DNA of 64,000 nucleotides from the NCBI RefSeq assembly GCF_000717655.1, contig NZ_JNZY01000006.1, forward strand, positions 248,001 to 312,000, read 5' to 3'. This DNA comes from Streptomyces katrae. Lineage in GTDB: Bacteria > Actinomycetota > Actinomycetes > Streptomycetales > Streptomycetaceae. How positions within the stretch are numbered: position 1 is the stretch's first letter; every line of letters begins with the position of its first letter. Under the pieces are notes generated by a model. The model was not told the DNA's origin, ran no database searches, and saw nothing but the letters and a program-made list of their open reading frames with translations. Positions 37,146-46,607 of this stretch are shown in pieces. The position numbers and the translations under genes were made by a program.

Positions 37146-39646
37146 CTCCACCGCCCCTCCCCGGCGGAGTCGCCGGGGGCGATGGGCCCGCCGGAGCCGC
37201 CCCGCAGCGGCGGGCCGCCGGGCGGGGGCTTCGCCCCGCGGCGCCCGGAGCCGCCGAAGCGGTCGCGGAGCCGGCCGAAGGCGCCGGGCCGCTGCCAGCC
37301 GCGGAAGTCCTCCGCCCAGCGGCCGCCGAGCCGGGCCAGGGCCTCCTCGAGCGCCTTGAGCTCCGCCGGTGCCAGGCCCCGGACGACCGGGCGCAGCACG
37401 CCGTCGAGCAGGTCGGTGCGGGCCTCCTGCCACACCGGGCCCGCCTGCGGCTGGGAGGACCAGGTGGCGAAGCACTCCGCCGCGTACCGCGGGTCGCGCC
37501 CCAGCCGGTCCGAGACCTGCGGCTGCCGGGCGGCCCGCCGGTACGCGGCCAGCAGCTCGGCGTCGTTGCTCTCGACCAGGGCCCGCACCTCGCTCCCGGG
37601 CCGGTCCTCGGCGAGCAGCCGGGCGGCCACCGCCGCGTAGGCGTGCTCCCGCGCCGTCGGCGTGGGGTCCAGCGTCCGCAGGTCCAGGGCCTGCCGGACC
37701 CAGCCCGCCCCCGTCTCCCCGGCCCGCAGGTTGCGGGCCAGCTCCAGCAGCAGCAGCGAGGACCGCAGCGGGGCGGGGAGTTCCGCGGAGAACCGCCGCA
37801 GCAGCTCCACCGCCAGCTCCTCCGCGTACCGGTCGTCGGCCGGAGCGCAGACCGCGGCCTGCGCGAGCAGCTCCCAGGTGCCGGCCTCCCGGTGGGCCCG
37901 GTCGCCCAGCGCAGACAGGACCAGCCAGGCCTCGCCCGCGGTCGGCGGCTGCGCACCCCACACGAGCCGCATCGCCGAGCGGAGCACCAGCGGCTCCTCC
38001 TCCAGGGAGGCGCCGGAGTGCTCCACGAGCCCGGTCAGCGCCTTCACCCGGTCGCCGCCGGCCCCGCCCACCGCTCGTGCGCACATCCGCAGGTGCGGCA
38101 GCGGCTCGGCCCCGGTCAGCCGCAGCGGGATCAGGGCGAACAGCCGGGCCCCCGCGGCCGGATCGCCCGCCGCGAGCGCGTCGAGCCGGTCGAGTACGAG
38201 GCTCCGCAGCTCGGCCTGCCCAGCCGGTTCCGCCAGTGCGGCCCGCATCGCCTCCCCGTACGCCCGCTCCGGATCGGCGATCAGGGCGCGCGCCAACTGC
38301 CGTGCCACATCGGGCAGGAGATCTGCGGTGCCCACCCCGAGCTCGGCGGCGGCCCGCAACAGCCCGGCCCGGTCGTCCGGTTCGCGCTCCGGGTCGGTGA
38401 GCGCCGCCCGCAGCTCCGGCCCCAGTCCGGCCGCGAGCCGGGCCCGGGCGGCCTCGCCCAGTACCCCGGCGGGCGGGACGGCCCCGCCCGAGCGGACCGC
38501 ACCGGCCAGGGCCAGCTCCACCAGCGGCTCGCTCACCGCCGGGGGTGCCCAGCCGGCCAGGGCCGTCAGCAGCCGCCCGCTCGCGGCGGCCTCCTCGGGC
38601 CCCCGGTCCCCGGCCGGGCCGCCCAGCGCCCGAGCCAGCGCGTGCAGCCGTACGCCGTCCAGCGCCTCCCGGTGTCCGGCGGCCCAGTCGGCGGCCGCGG
38701 CCCGGCCCGCCGAGTCCAGGCCGATGCCCGCGGCGAGGGCGAGCGCGGCCAGCGGGCCCGCCTCGTACGGGCCGCACCGCCCGCCGGGCAGCCGCCGGAC
38801 GTCCGCGAAGAGGTCCTGCCGCTGCGCCTGCCAGATCAGCGCGGCCGTCTGCGCCCACGGGTCGGGGTCCGGCGCGGGAGCCGCCGCGCGAGCGGCGTCG
38901 TACACCCGGTAGCGGTGCTCCTGCCCGGCGAGGCTCGGGCCGTCCTCCGGCACCACGCCGATGATCTGCTGCCGGGCGAGCTGCGGCCGCCGGGTGTACG
39001 TGGTGAAGGTGAGCCACTGGCCGCGCCGGTGCGGCAGCACACTGCAGGCGAGCAGGATCCACCAGGCCACGGCCTCGCTGTCCTGCTCCACCAGGACGAG
39101 CTGAGGGGCGGCCGGCTCCTCGACGAGCCGGCGCACATCGGCGAAGAACCCGGCGAGCCAGGGCCCCCGGGCGGCCACGAAGGCCGCGAGCGCGCCGACG
39201 TCGAGCGGGCCCGGGGCCGGCACCGACGCGAGCGGCGGTACGGGTGCCCCGGCCGGCGGGGAATCGGCCGCCCACTGCCGGGAGCCCCAGGAGGTGATCG
39301 GCAGCGGCCATTCGGCGGGCCGGTCCGGGTCGGCGGGCTGCGGCAGATGGACGGCGTGGGCGTGGAAGTTGCCCCAGCGGCCGCTGTAGTCGGCGCCGGT
39401 GTACACGGAGCGGGCCAGCAGCCGGCTGCCGTCGGCGAGCACGTTCAGGCTCAGGGCCTGGGGGAAGGCGCCCAGTTGGTCGGCGCTCGGGCGCGGCGGC
39501 GCGTCCCGGGGCGGCTCGTACCCGATCAGCTGTTCGGCCTCGCGCAGCAGCGAGGAGGGCACGCCGGGGCTGACGGCGGTGAACCGGAAGCCCGATCCGT
39601 CGGGACCCGGCGGCGCCGAGGTGTAGTGCATCTGCGCGAGGTTCAT
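37142..39646 (-). CDS. GTPase-associated protein 1 (GAP1)-like
   Basis: The protein has 834 residues and is soluble. The N-terminus (LAQMHYTSAPPGPDGSGFRF, then LARSVYTGADYSGRWGNFHAHAV) matches the GAP1 N-terminal type. The middle and C-terminal parts are long Leu/Ala-rich helical repeats, followed by a Gly/Pro/Arg-rich tail. It sits between two GTPase genes with 4-bp overlaps on both sides (ATGA at 39643-39646, GTGA at 37142-37145), the expected arrangement for a protein that binds or regulates them. No enzymatic motif was found. The family call rests on pattern and context. Confidence 0.78.
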   Translation of the reverse strand: MNLAQMHYTSAPPGPDGSGFRFTAVSPGVPSSLLREAEQLIGYEPPRDAPPRPSADQLGAFPQALSLNVLADGSRLLARSVYTGADYSGRWGNFHAHAVHLPQPADPDRPAEWPLPITSWGSRQWAADSPPAGAPVPPLASVPAPGPLDVGALAAFVAARGPWLAGFFADVRRLVEEPAAPQLVLVEQDSEAVAWWILLACSVLPHRRGQWLTFTTYTRRPQLARQQIIGVVPEDGPSLAGQEHRYRVYDAARAAAPAPDPDPWAQTAALIWQAQRQDLFADVRRLPGGRCGPYEAGPLAALALAAGIGLDSAGRAAAADWAAGHREALDGVRLHALARALGGPAGDRGPEEAAASGRLLTALAGWAPPAVSEPLVELALAGAVRSGGAVPPAGVLGEAARARLAAGLGPELRAALTDPEREPDDRAGLLRAAAELGVGTADLLPDVARQLARALIADPERAYGEAMRAALAEPAGQAELRSLVLDRLDALAAGDPAAGARLFALIPLRLTGAEPLPHLRMCARAVGGAGGDRVKALTGLVEHSGASLEEEPLVLRSAMRLVWGAQPPTAGEAWLVLSALGDRAHREAGTWELLAQAAVCAPADDRYAEELAVELLRRFSAELPAPLRSSLLLLELARNLRAGETGAGWVRQALDLRTLDPTPTAREHAYAAVAARLLAEDRPGSEVRALVESNDAELLAAYRRAARQPQVSDRLGRDPRYAAECFATWSSQPQAGPVWQEARTDLLDGVLRPVVRGLAPAELKALEEALARLGGRWAEDFRGWQRPGAFGRLRDRFGGSGRRGAKPPPGGPPLRGGSGGPIAPGDSAGEGRWR

Positions 39647-40968
39647 GCCTCTCCTCCCGGCGTGTGCGACCGGTCCGCCGTCGCGCCGGCGACCGGTGCC
39701 GGTACCGGACCGGCCGCCGCCGTACGACGGCCCGCTCCGCCGGTCCCGGTGCGCGGCAGCAGCCCGCCCAGCCCCAGCAGCCACAGCAGCGGGTCCTCGA
39801 CCCGCAGCGGCTGCGGTCCCGACTTGGGGGCGTCCGCCGGTGCGTGCGCGGGCGGCGGGGAGCCCAGCGCCGAGAGGCCGAACAGCGACAGCTGGGCGAA
39901 ATCCCGGTCCAGCTGCCGGAACAGCGCGCCCGAGTCCCAGCCGTCGAGGAGCCCCCGCATCTCCTCGTGCACCGCCAGCCGGTCCTCGTCGTCCACCGCG
40001 CCGCCCGCGTGCTCGGCATTGCGCCGCAGCGGGGAGTGCGGCCCCACCAGCGAGAACAGGGAGTCCGTCTTGGTCACCGCCACCGCCACCGGCGTGGTGA
40101 CCCGGCCGCGCGAGGTGCCCCGCCCGTGGGCCCGCAGCTGCGCCGCCAGGTCGGCCGCGATCTGCTGCGGCGGGGTCTCCACGGTGGGCAGCGGCAGCCC
40201 GGCGTCCACCGGCAGCTGGTCCCGTACGGCCCGCATCTGGAGGGGGTCCACCAGCAGGATGATCCCGTCGGCGGCGGCCAGGTAGTGCGTGTACCGGTCC
40301 ATGGCCTCGGCGCTGCCGAGGTCCTCGCCGGCCGCGTCGAAGAACACCAGCGCGGTGTGCCGGCTGCCGTCCCCGCGCAGCCGGCGGCGCAGCGGCAGGC
40401 TCAGCCGGTACAGCAGCGGGTCGTTGAAGCCGAGCGCCGCCGGTCTCGTCGCCTCCGGCAGCCGCAGCCGGTCGTACAGGTCCTCGGCCATCTCCCGGTC
40501 CCGGCGCTGGGTCTCGCCGCCCATCGCCGTGATGGAGGCGCCGTACGCCCGGCCCACCCGGTTGCGCAGCTCGTTGATCAGGACGGAGACGTAGGTGCTC
40601 TTGCCCGAGGCCTTGGGGCCCAGCAGTGCGATGATCCGGGTGTCCTGGTCGGTGTAGTCGCTCGGGAAGTCGCTGTGGCAGCGCAGACAGACCCGGACCG
40701 GGGTGGAGACCCCGCAGTGCGGGCAGTCCGCCCGCGCGGCGCCCCCGCTCCCGAGACGGCCTGCGAGTCCGCGCGGAGCGGTGAACACCGGGCCGCGCAT
40801 CTTCAGCGCGGGCGGCACGCTCGGCCCCATGAACTCCGCCCATATGCCGTCGAGTTCGGCAGTGCACGGCTTGCCGCCGCGCACCCCGGTGGCGGACATC
40901 TGGCAGCGGAACGGCAGCCGGGCGGCGGCCGAGCGGTCGAAGCAGTAGGGGCAGACGACGGAGGTCAT
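39643..40968 (-). CDS. Zinc-ribbon TRAFAC-type GTPase (double-GTPase-2-like)
   Basis: The protein has 441 residues. An N-terminal treble of Cys pairs (CPYC, CPHC, CLRC) precedes the P-loop GPKASGKST at about 117-125. FFDAAGED is a switch II-like DxxG, and VAVTKTD stands for NKxD. There is no membrane helix. It ends with a Leu-rich segment (LLWLLGLGGLLP) also seen at the end of its neighbour GTPase (VLWLLSRTGL), a hint of common origin. It follows the Fn3-like gene by 1 bp and overlaps the GAP1-like gene by 4 bp. Confidence 0.83.
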   Translation of the reverse strand: MTSVVCPYCFDRSAAARLPFRCQMSATGVRGGKPCTAELDGIWAEFMGPSVPPALKMRGPVFTAPRGLAGRLGSGGAARADCPHCGVSTPVRVCLRCHSDFPSDYTDQDTRIIALLGPKASGKSTYVSVLINELRNRVGRAYGASITAMGGETQRRDREMAEDLYDRLRLPEATRPAALGFNDPLLYRLSLPLRRRLRGDGSRHTALVFFDAAGEDLGSAEAMDRYTHYLAAADGIILLVDPLQMRAVRDQLPVDAGLPLPTVETPPQQIAADLAAQLRAHGRGTSRGRVTTPVAVAVTKTDSLFSLVGPHSPLRRNAEHAGGAVDDEDRLAVHEEMRGLLDGWDSGALFRQLDRDFAQLSLFGLSALGSPPPAHAPADAPKSGPQPLRVEDPLLWLLGLGGLLPRTGTGGAGRRTAAAGPVPAPVAGATADRSHTPGGEA

Positions 40969-40969
40969 G

Positions 40970-43279
40970 TCAGCGGACCACCAGGGAGGTGAGGGAGGGC
41001 TCGTCGAGCCGGACGGAGGCGGCACGGCCGCCGAGGAGGAAACCGCGCACGGCGTACGGGCCGCCGGGCGCGCGGGGGTCGATCTCGCGCTCGACGGTCC
41101 CCGAGGCCGCGAGCTCGGCGCCGGTCACCCGGCACAACTCGGCTCCGTCGGCGGGCCGGTGGGGCCGGGCCGCACCGCCGCCCGCTCCGGCGACGAGGAC
41201 GAAGTCGGGCAGCCCGGAGCCGGGATGCCCACCGGGCGCGTGGAGTGTCACCCGGAGCACGGCGGGACCGCGGCGCAGCATCCGCCGCGGCCCGGGCAGG
41301 AGCCGGTACGCGATGGCCACGTCGGCCGGGAGGACGGCCTGCTCGGCGTCGCGCGGGGCGGCCGCGGTCGCGAGCGCGCTGCGCGGGGCGGCGTACGCCG
41401 TGACGCGGACGGCGCCGGGGCCGACCGGCAGCTCCAGCCCCTCGCGCAGGAACACGGACCGCACGACGCGGTGTTCGGCGCGCTCGCCGCCGGACTCGGG
41501 GGTCACCGCGACCGTGACCCGGCCGGCGCCGTCGGGCCAGTCGAAGCTGATCCGGGCCCGCCCGGCGGTGGTCCTCCGGACCGTGAGCCCCGTGACCGGC
41601 TCCGGAACCTCGACCACCACGCCCGGCCCGGCCAGCGCCCGTTCGCCCAGGACGGCCACGGCGCTGACGGTGGCCAGCGTGCCGGGCGGCGGCTGCGCGA
41701 TCCCGTCGGAGTCCACCCAGGGCAGCGCCGCAGGCAGCACGGAGGCCGCCAGCTCGGCCCCCTCGGCGGGAGCCGTCCCCGGCCACTGCACGAACCGTAC
41801 GCCGCCGCTCCCGCCGCCGCCCCGCGTCCACCGGAACTCCAGCCCGCCGGCGTCCCGGGCAACGGCGCCGAGCCCGACCACCGGCTCCGGCCAGGGATGC
41901 ACGGCGGCGGGCGCCTCGACCCCGCCGGACCACACCTCGCCGCCCACGCCCGCGTACCGGCACCGCACCCGCAGCACGTACGCCCCGGGCTCCAGCCCCT
42001 CGGCCCGTACGGCTTCCCGCCCGTCCGCCGCGCCGGGGGCGACCGGGGGCCCGAGTTCCACGGCGCCGCCCTCGGGGCCGGTCAGGGTCGCCCGTACGCC
42101 CGTCGAGCCGGGCGGGCGGAGCCAGGAGGCTTCGACGCGGGCCCGGCCGTCGGTGACGCGGAGTTCCGTCACCTCGGGGGCGACGAGCAGCGGGGCGCTG
42201 ATCAGGGGTGTGCCGCCCGCGGCGGGAAGGGCCACGTACCGGGCCTCGCGCCCGAGCGGGGCCCGGCGGTCCGTCAGCGGCCCCGTGCCGAGCGGGCCGG
42301 GCACCTCCGGCAGCGGTGTGGTGAGCGGCTCGCGCCGGGTCAGCCGGACCACCCGCCAGCTCCCGTCCGGCTCGGCGCCGGGCGGTCTGCGCAGGGCCAC
42401 CCCGCCGGGCAGGGGCCACGCCTCCAGCGGCCCGGGCTCCCCGTCGGCCGGGCGGTGGGTGCGCACCAGCCCCCGCACCGCGCGCGGGCAGTCCCAGGCC
42501 AGCCGGGCCGCCTCCCCGTACGCCGCAGCGGCCTGCTCCGGATCCTCGCGGTCCTCGTACTCCCGGGCCTCGTCCAGCAGGGCGTCGGCGGCCCGTACCC
42601 GCCCGGCCAGTTCGGCCAGCCGGCGCGCCAGCAGCGGGTCCCCGGCAGCCACCGACGGCGGCAGTACGGCGGCGCTCCGGGCGGCGGCGCGCACCCGCCC
42701 GGCCAGCCACGCGTCCTCCAGCCCCTCGGCGGCGGCCCGCTGCGCCGGGTCCAGCCGGGGGCTCCCCGCGGCCGCGTGCACCAGGGCCGCAGCCTCGTCG
42801 GGGTCGACCCCGAAACCGGCGGCCGTGTCCGGCAGGTCCCCCCCGGGGTGGTCGTGCAGCAGCTGCACCAGCTGGTACAGCAGGATCCGCCGCAGCGCAG
42901 CCGGATCCCGCTCCTGGATCGCGGCCAGCTGCTCCAGCAGCGCACCGGCACCGGGATCCGCCCCGGCCGCGGCCCCGGCGGCGGCCCCCCGGGCAGCCCG
43001 CAGCCCCCGCAGGGCCTGGGCCCCCACATGGCGTCTGCGCCCCGGCCCTTCGACGGCGAAGATCCCGTCGAGCACCCGGAACCGCCCGCCGGCAGGGACC
43101 AGTAACTCACCCAAGTGGCGTAAACCCAAGGCCTGTTGCGCCGCCACGAGTTCCCCGTACCGTGCCACCAGCGGAGCAGCCGGCAGGCCGGAAAGCGCGC
43201 GGGACCGCCCCAGGGCATGCCCGAACTCGGTCCCTGCCATCTGCTCCGCACCCCCCGTGCAGTGTGTTTCGGAGGTCAT
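40970..43279 (-). CDS. Fn3/Ig-like repeat protein heading the GTPase operon
   Basis: The protein has up to 769 residues. The N-terminal half is helical and Ala/Leu/Asp-rich (AAAYGEAARLAW, TPR-like). The C-terminal half has at least three beta-sandwich units with the Fn3-like pattern VTxLxV...SWxxP, for example EVTELRVTDGRARVEASW and PVTGLTVRRTTAGRARISF. No signal peptide was found, so it is probably cytosolic. ATG 43279 has a weak ribosome site; Met-14 at 43240 has GCGGAG before it and may be the true start. As first gene of the eight-gene operon it may be the sensor or target-binding part. I do not recognise a named family. Confidence 0.78.
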   Translation of the reverse strand: MTSETHCTGGAEQMAGTEFGHALGRSRALSGLPAAPLVARYGELVAAQQALGLRHLGELLVPAGGRFRVLDGIFAVEGPGRRRHVGAQALRGLRAARGAAAGAAAGADPGAGALLEQLAAIQERDPAALRRILLYQLVQLLHDHPGGDLPDTAAGFGVDPDEAAALVHAAAGSPRLDPAQRAAAEGLEDAWLAGRVRAAARSAAVLPPSVAAGDPLLARRLAELAGRVRAADALLDEAREYEDREDPEQAAAAYGEAARLAWDCPRAVRGLVRTHRPADGEPGPLEAWPLPGGVALRRPPGAEPDGSWRVVRLTRREPLTTPLPEVPGPLGTGPLTDRRAPLGREARYVALPAAGGTPLISAPLLVAPEVTELRVTDGRARVEASWLRPPGSTGVRATLTGPEGGAVELGPPVAPGAADGREAVRAEGLEPGAYVLRVRCRYAGVGGEVWSGGVEAPAAVHPWPEPVVGLGAVARDAGGLEFRWTRGGGGSGGVRFVQWPGTAPAEGAELAASVLPAALPWVDSDGIAQPPPGTLATVSAVAVLGERALAGPGVVVEVPEPVTGLTVRRTTAGRARISFDWPDGAGRVTVAVTPESGGERAEHRVVRSVFLREGLELPVGPGAVRVTAYAAPRSALATAAAPRDAEQAVLPADVAIAYRLLPGPRRMLRRGPAVLRVTLHAPGGHPGSGLPDFVLVAGAGGGAARPHRPADGAELCRVTGAELAASGTVEREIDPRAPGGPYAVRGFLLGGRAASVRLDEPSLTSLVVR

Positions 43280-43427
43280 TCCAGCAGATGCGCGGACCGT
43301 CCGGGAGGTCTTTCCGTTCTCCAGCTGTACCGCGCGGTGTCACGAACTGATCCCCGTCCGGTACCCCGGGACCGCTGTCCTTGGGTCGCCCCTCGACACC
43401 CCCCCTCACTTGCAGAGGTCGTCCCCC

Positions 43428-45488
43428 ATGGCTGAGCTCAATCGCCGCAGGTTCCTGCAGATCGCGGGCGGAACCGCCGCAGTCGCGATGCTGAACGAGA
43501 GCATCGCGCGCGCGGCCGCCATCCCGGCGCAGGGCAGTACCGGCACCATCCAGGACATCGAGCACATCGTGGTCCTCGTGCAGGAGAACCGGTCCTTCGA
43601 CCAGTACTTCGGCTCGATGAAGGGCGTCCGGGGCTTCGGCGACCCGCGGCCCGTCCTCCAGGACAACGGGAAGTCCGTCTTCTACCAGTCCAACGGGACG
43701 AAGGACATCCTCCCGTTCAACCCGCAGGTCAGCGACCTGGGCATGAAGTTCGTCGAGGGTCTGAACCACGACTGGGCCGGCGGCCACGCCGCGTACAACA
43801 ACGGCAAGTACGACAAGTGGGTCCCGGCCAAGACGGCCACGACCATGGCCTACATGACGCGGAACGACATCCCGTTCCACTACGCGCTCGCCGACGCCTT
43901 CACGGTCTGCGACGCCTACCACTGCTCCTTCATCGGCGCCACCGACCCGAACCGCTACTACATGTGGACGGGCCACACGGGCAACGACGGCACCGGCGGC
44001 GGCCCGGTCCTCGGCAACCAGGAAGCCGGTTACGGCTGGAAGACGTACCCGGAGCGCCTGGAGGCCGCCGGGGTCTCCTGGAAGGTCTACCAGGACATCG
44101 GCGACGGCCTGAACGCGGCCGGCTCGTGGGGCTGGATCAGCGACGCGTTCCGCGGCAACTACGGCGACAACTCGCTGCTGTACTTCAACAACTACCGCAA
44201 CGCCGCGCCCGGCAGCCCCCTGTACGAGAAGGCCCGCACGGGCACCAACGCCAAGGCGGGCGAGGGCTACTTCGACAAGCTGCGCGCGGACGTGGTGAAC
44301 GGCACGCTGCCCCAGGTCTCCTGGATCGCCGCGCCCGAGGCCTTCAGCGAGCACCCGAACTGGCCGGTCAACTTCGGTGCCTGGTACATCTCGCAGGTCC
44401 TGGACGCGCTGACCGCCAACCCGGCGGTGTGGGCGAAGACGGCGTTCTTCATCACCTACGACGAGAACGACGGCTTCTTCGACCACGTCGTCCCGCCGTA
44501 CCCGCCGGCGTCCGCGGCATGGGGCCTGTCCACGGCCGACGTCTCGAAGGACCTGTACGCCGGGGGCGGCGGCTACGCGGCCGGCCCGTACGGCCTCGGC
44601 CCGCGCGTCCCGATGATCGTGGTCTCCCCGTGGAGCAAGGGCGGCTACGTCTGCTCCGAGACCTTCGACCACACCTCGGTGATCCGCTTCATGGAGAAGC
44701 GCTTCGGCGTGCAAGAGCCCAACATCTCGCCGTGGCGCCGTGCCGTCTGCGGGGACCTGACCTCGGCGTTCGACTTCTCGAGGGCGGACGCCTCGCCCGC
44801 GGCCCTGCCCTCGACGGCGGGCTACGTCCCGCCGGACCACAACGCCCACCCCTCCTACCACCCGGTCCCGCCGGCGACGGGCGCCCTGCCCAAGCAGGAG
44901 GCGGGCCGCAAGCCCACGCGCGCACTCGGCTACGCCCCGTACGTCGACGGCAAGGCCACGGTGTCCACGGGCCAGTTCACCCTGACCTTCTCCTCCGGCC
45001 CGAGCCTCGGCGCGCACTTCCACATCACCTCGGGGAACCGGACGGACGGCCCCTGGCCGTACACCGTCGAGGCGGGCAAGACCCTTTCCGACACCTGGAG
45101 CACCGGCAGCTCCACCGGCAACCAGATCAACCTCACGGTCTGGGGCCCGAACGGCTTCCTGCGCACCTGGAAGGGACCGGCGAAGAAGGCGGGCCCGGAG
45201 GTCACGGCCCGCCACGACGCGGCCACCGGCAATCTGAAGCTGACCCTGACCAACTCCGGCTCGGCGGCGGTCAACCTGACGGTGACCAACGCCTACGGCG
45301 GCACGCCCCAGACCCTCCGCGTCGCGGCCGGCGGCACGGCCGCGTACACGGCGGACCTGGCCGCCACGGGCCGCTGGTACGACGTCAAGGTCGTCTCCGA
45401 CGCGGACAGCACCTTCCTCCGCCGCTTCGCAGGCCACGTGGAAACGGGCGCCCCGGGCCTCTCCGACCCGGCGATCAAGACCGTCTGA
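43428..45488 (+). CDS. Phosphocholine-specific phospholipase C, Tat-exported
   Basis: The protein has 686 residues. The Tat signal NRRRFLQIAGG at the N-terminus means export of the folded enzyme. The phosphoesterase core has IEHIVVLVQENRSFDQYFGS, LADAFTVCDAYHCS and FITYDENDGFFDHVVPP, typical of PLC-C/acid phosphatase enzymes that bind metal. The C-terminus has two repeats of the kind found after bacterial PLCs (FTLTFSSGPSLGAHFHI, then LTLTNSGSAAVNLTV). It hydrolyses phosphatidylcholine or sphingomyelin outside the cell. It is monocistronic with a strong hairpin after it. Confidence 0.95.
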   Translation: MAELNRRRFLQIAGGTAAVAMLNESIARAAAIPAQGSTGTIQDIEHIVVLVQENRSFDQYFGSMKGVRGFGDPRPVLQDNGKSVFYQSNGTKDILPFNPQVSDLGMKFVEGLNHDWAGGHAAYNNGKYDKWVPAKTATTMAYMTRNDIPFHYALADAFTVCDAYHCSFIGATDPNRYYMWTGHTGNDGTGGGPVLGNQEAGYGWKTYPERLEAAGVSWKVYQDIGDGLNAAGSWGWISDAFRGNYGDNSLLYFNNYRNAAPGSPLYEKARTGTNAKAGEGYFDKLRADVVNGTLPQVSWIAAPEAFSEHPNWPVNFGAWYISQVLDALTANPAVWAKTAFFITYDENDGFFDHVVPPYPPASAAWGLSTADVSKDLYAGGGGYAAGPYGLGPRVPMIVVSPWSKGGYVCSETFDHTSVIRFMEKRFGVQEPNISPWRRAVCGDLTSAFDFSRADASPAALPSTAGYVPPDHNAHPSYHPVPPATGALPKQEAGRKPTRALGYAPYVDGKATVSTGQFTLTFSSGPSLGAHFHITSGNRTDGPWPYTVEAGKTLSDTWSTGSSTGNQINLTVWGPNGFLRTWKGPAKKAGPEVTARHDAATGNLKLTLTNSGSAAVNLTVTNAYGGTPQTLRVAAGGTAAYTADLAATGRWYDVKVVSDADSTFLRRFAGHVETGAPGLSDPAIKTV

Positions 45489-45518
45489 CCCCACCCCGCG
45501 GGTGAACGCCCCTGGTTC

Positions 45519-45560
45519 CGCGCCCGCGCGGTCAACGCTCGCGTTGACTTCGCGGGCGCG
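45519..45560 (+). terminator. Hairpin after the phospholipase C gene
   Basis: The arms CGCGCCCGCG..GTCAACGC and GCGTTGAC..CGCGGGCGCG pair with one two-base mismatch and a 2-nt loop. There is no T run, as is common in Streptomyces. Confidence 0.75.
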
Positions 45561-45646
45561 CGCCCGTCACCGGCCGGTGTGGTGGTCGGCGGGGTGGGCA
45601 GGAGGTACGGGTCCGCTCCGCCACCCCCGCCACCGAGGGAGAACGC

Positions 45647-46402
45647 ATGGCCATCGCCCACCGCAGGATCGGCACCGGCCCCGTCCGCGTCATCGTGCTG
45701 CACGACTGGTTCGGCACCTCTGCCAACTGGGGGTCCGTACTGGATTACTTGGACCCCGAGGGGTTCTCGTACGCCTTCCTCGACTACCGCGGGTACGGCG
45801 ACCGCCGCGACGTCGCCGGCCGCTACAGCCTCCCCGAGATCGCCGACGACGTGCTCGCGCTCGCCGACGAGATCGGCTGGGACACCTTCTCCCTCATGGG
45901 CCACTCCATGGGCGGCAAGGCGATGCAGCAGGTGCTGGTCCGCGCCCCCGAGCGGATCGAGAAGCTGATCGGGATCAACCCGGTCCCCGCCGGCCCGTAC
46001 GAGATGGACGACGCGACCCACGCTCTCTTCCACGGCGCCGCCCACAGCGCCGGGAACCGGCGGACCATCCTCGACCTCGTCACCGGCCACCGGGCGAGCC
46101 GCCACTGGCTGGACCGGATGATCGCGCACTCCCTCGACGTCTCCCGCCCGGAGGCCTTCGGCGCGTACCTCGCGAGCTGGCAGCCGCTGGACCTGTCCGC
46201 CGCCGTGAAGGGCAGCACCGTCCCGGTGCTGGTCCTCGTCGGGGAGTACGACCTCGCCCTCACCCCCGAGGTGATGCGGGCCACCTGGCAGGTCGCGTAT
46301 CCCAACTGCCGGGTCCACCCCGTCCCCGGCGCCGGGCACTACCCGCCGCACGAGACCCCGGTCGCTTTCGCCGCCGCGGTGGAGGCGTTCCTGCGCGGAT
46401 AG
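45647..46402 (+). CDS. Alpha/beta hydrolase
   Basis: The protein has 251 residues with GAGGGAGAAC before the ATG. The nucleophile elbow is GHSMGG, the acid is Asp in VGEYDLAL and the base is His in GAGHYPP, giving a full triad. HDWFGTSANW provides the oxyanion loop. No signal peptide or partner gene suggests a substrate; esterase or lactonase activity is likely. The OleB role is not supported, since it is 15 kb from the OleACD-like genes. Confidence 0.9.
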   Translation: MAIAHRRIGTGPVRVIVLHDWFGTSANWGSVLDYLDPEGFSYAFLDYRGYGDRRDVAGRYSLPEIADDVLALADEIGWDTFSLMGHSMGGKAMQQVLVRAPERIEKLIGINPVPAGPYEMDDATHALFHGAAHSAGNRRTILDLVTGHRASRHWLDRMIAHSLDVSRPEAFGAYLASWQPLDLSAAVKGSTVPVLVLVGEYDLALTPEVMRATWQVAYPNCRVHPVPGAGHYPPHETPVAFAAAVEAFLRG

Positions 46403-46413
46403 GAGGAGGACGC

Positions 46414-46455
46414 AAAAAAGCCCCAGGGGTGCGAGGAGACCTCGTACCCCTGGGG
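46414..46455 (-). terminator. Rho-independent terminator for tRNA-His
   Basis: On the minus strand a CCCCAGGGGT...ACCCCTGGGG stem (46421-46455) is followed by six T residues. It lies six bases after the tRNA 3' end. Confidence 0.9.
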
Positions 46456-46460
46456 ATCAG

Positions 46461-46533
46461 GGTGAGTGACGGGACTTGAACCCGCGGCCACCTGGACCAC
46501 AACCAGGTGCTCTACCAACTGAGCTACACCCAC
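46461..46533 (-). tRNA. tRNA-His (GTG anticodon)
   Basis: The tRNA folds as a 73-nt cloverleaf. The acceptor GTGGGTG pairs with CACTCAC, the D-arm is GCTC/GAGC, the anticodon stem CCTGG/CCAGG holds loop TTGTGGT, and the T-arm carries TTCAAGT. The base before the 5' end (46534) is G and can be the G-1 that marks tRNA-His, pairing with C73. No CCA is encoded. Confidence 0.96.
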
Positions 46534-46607
46534 CACGAAGGGCGGCGGACCACCCGTTCGATGTGCATGCACAGCATAGCTGATCAGGAGGGTGGTCCCG
46601 CCACGCG

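Noticed and set aside
45647..46402. Alpha/beta hydrolase as the missing OleB
   Set aside because: It is on the other strand, 15 kb from the OleACD-like operon, and shows only generic hydrolase motifs.
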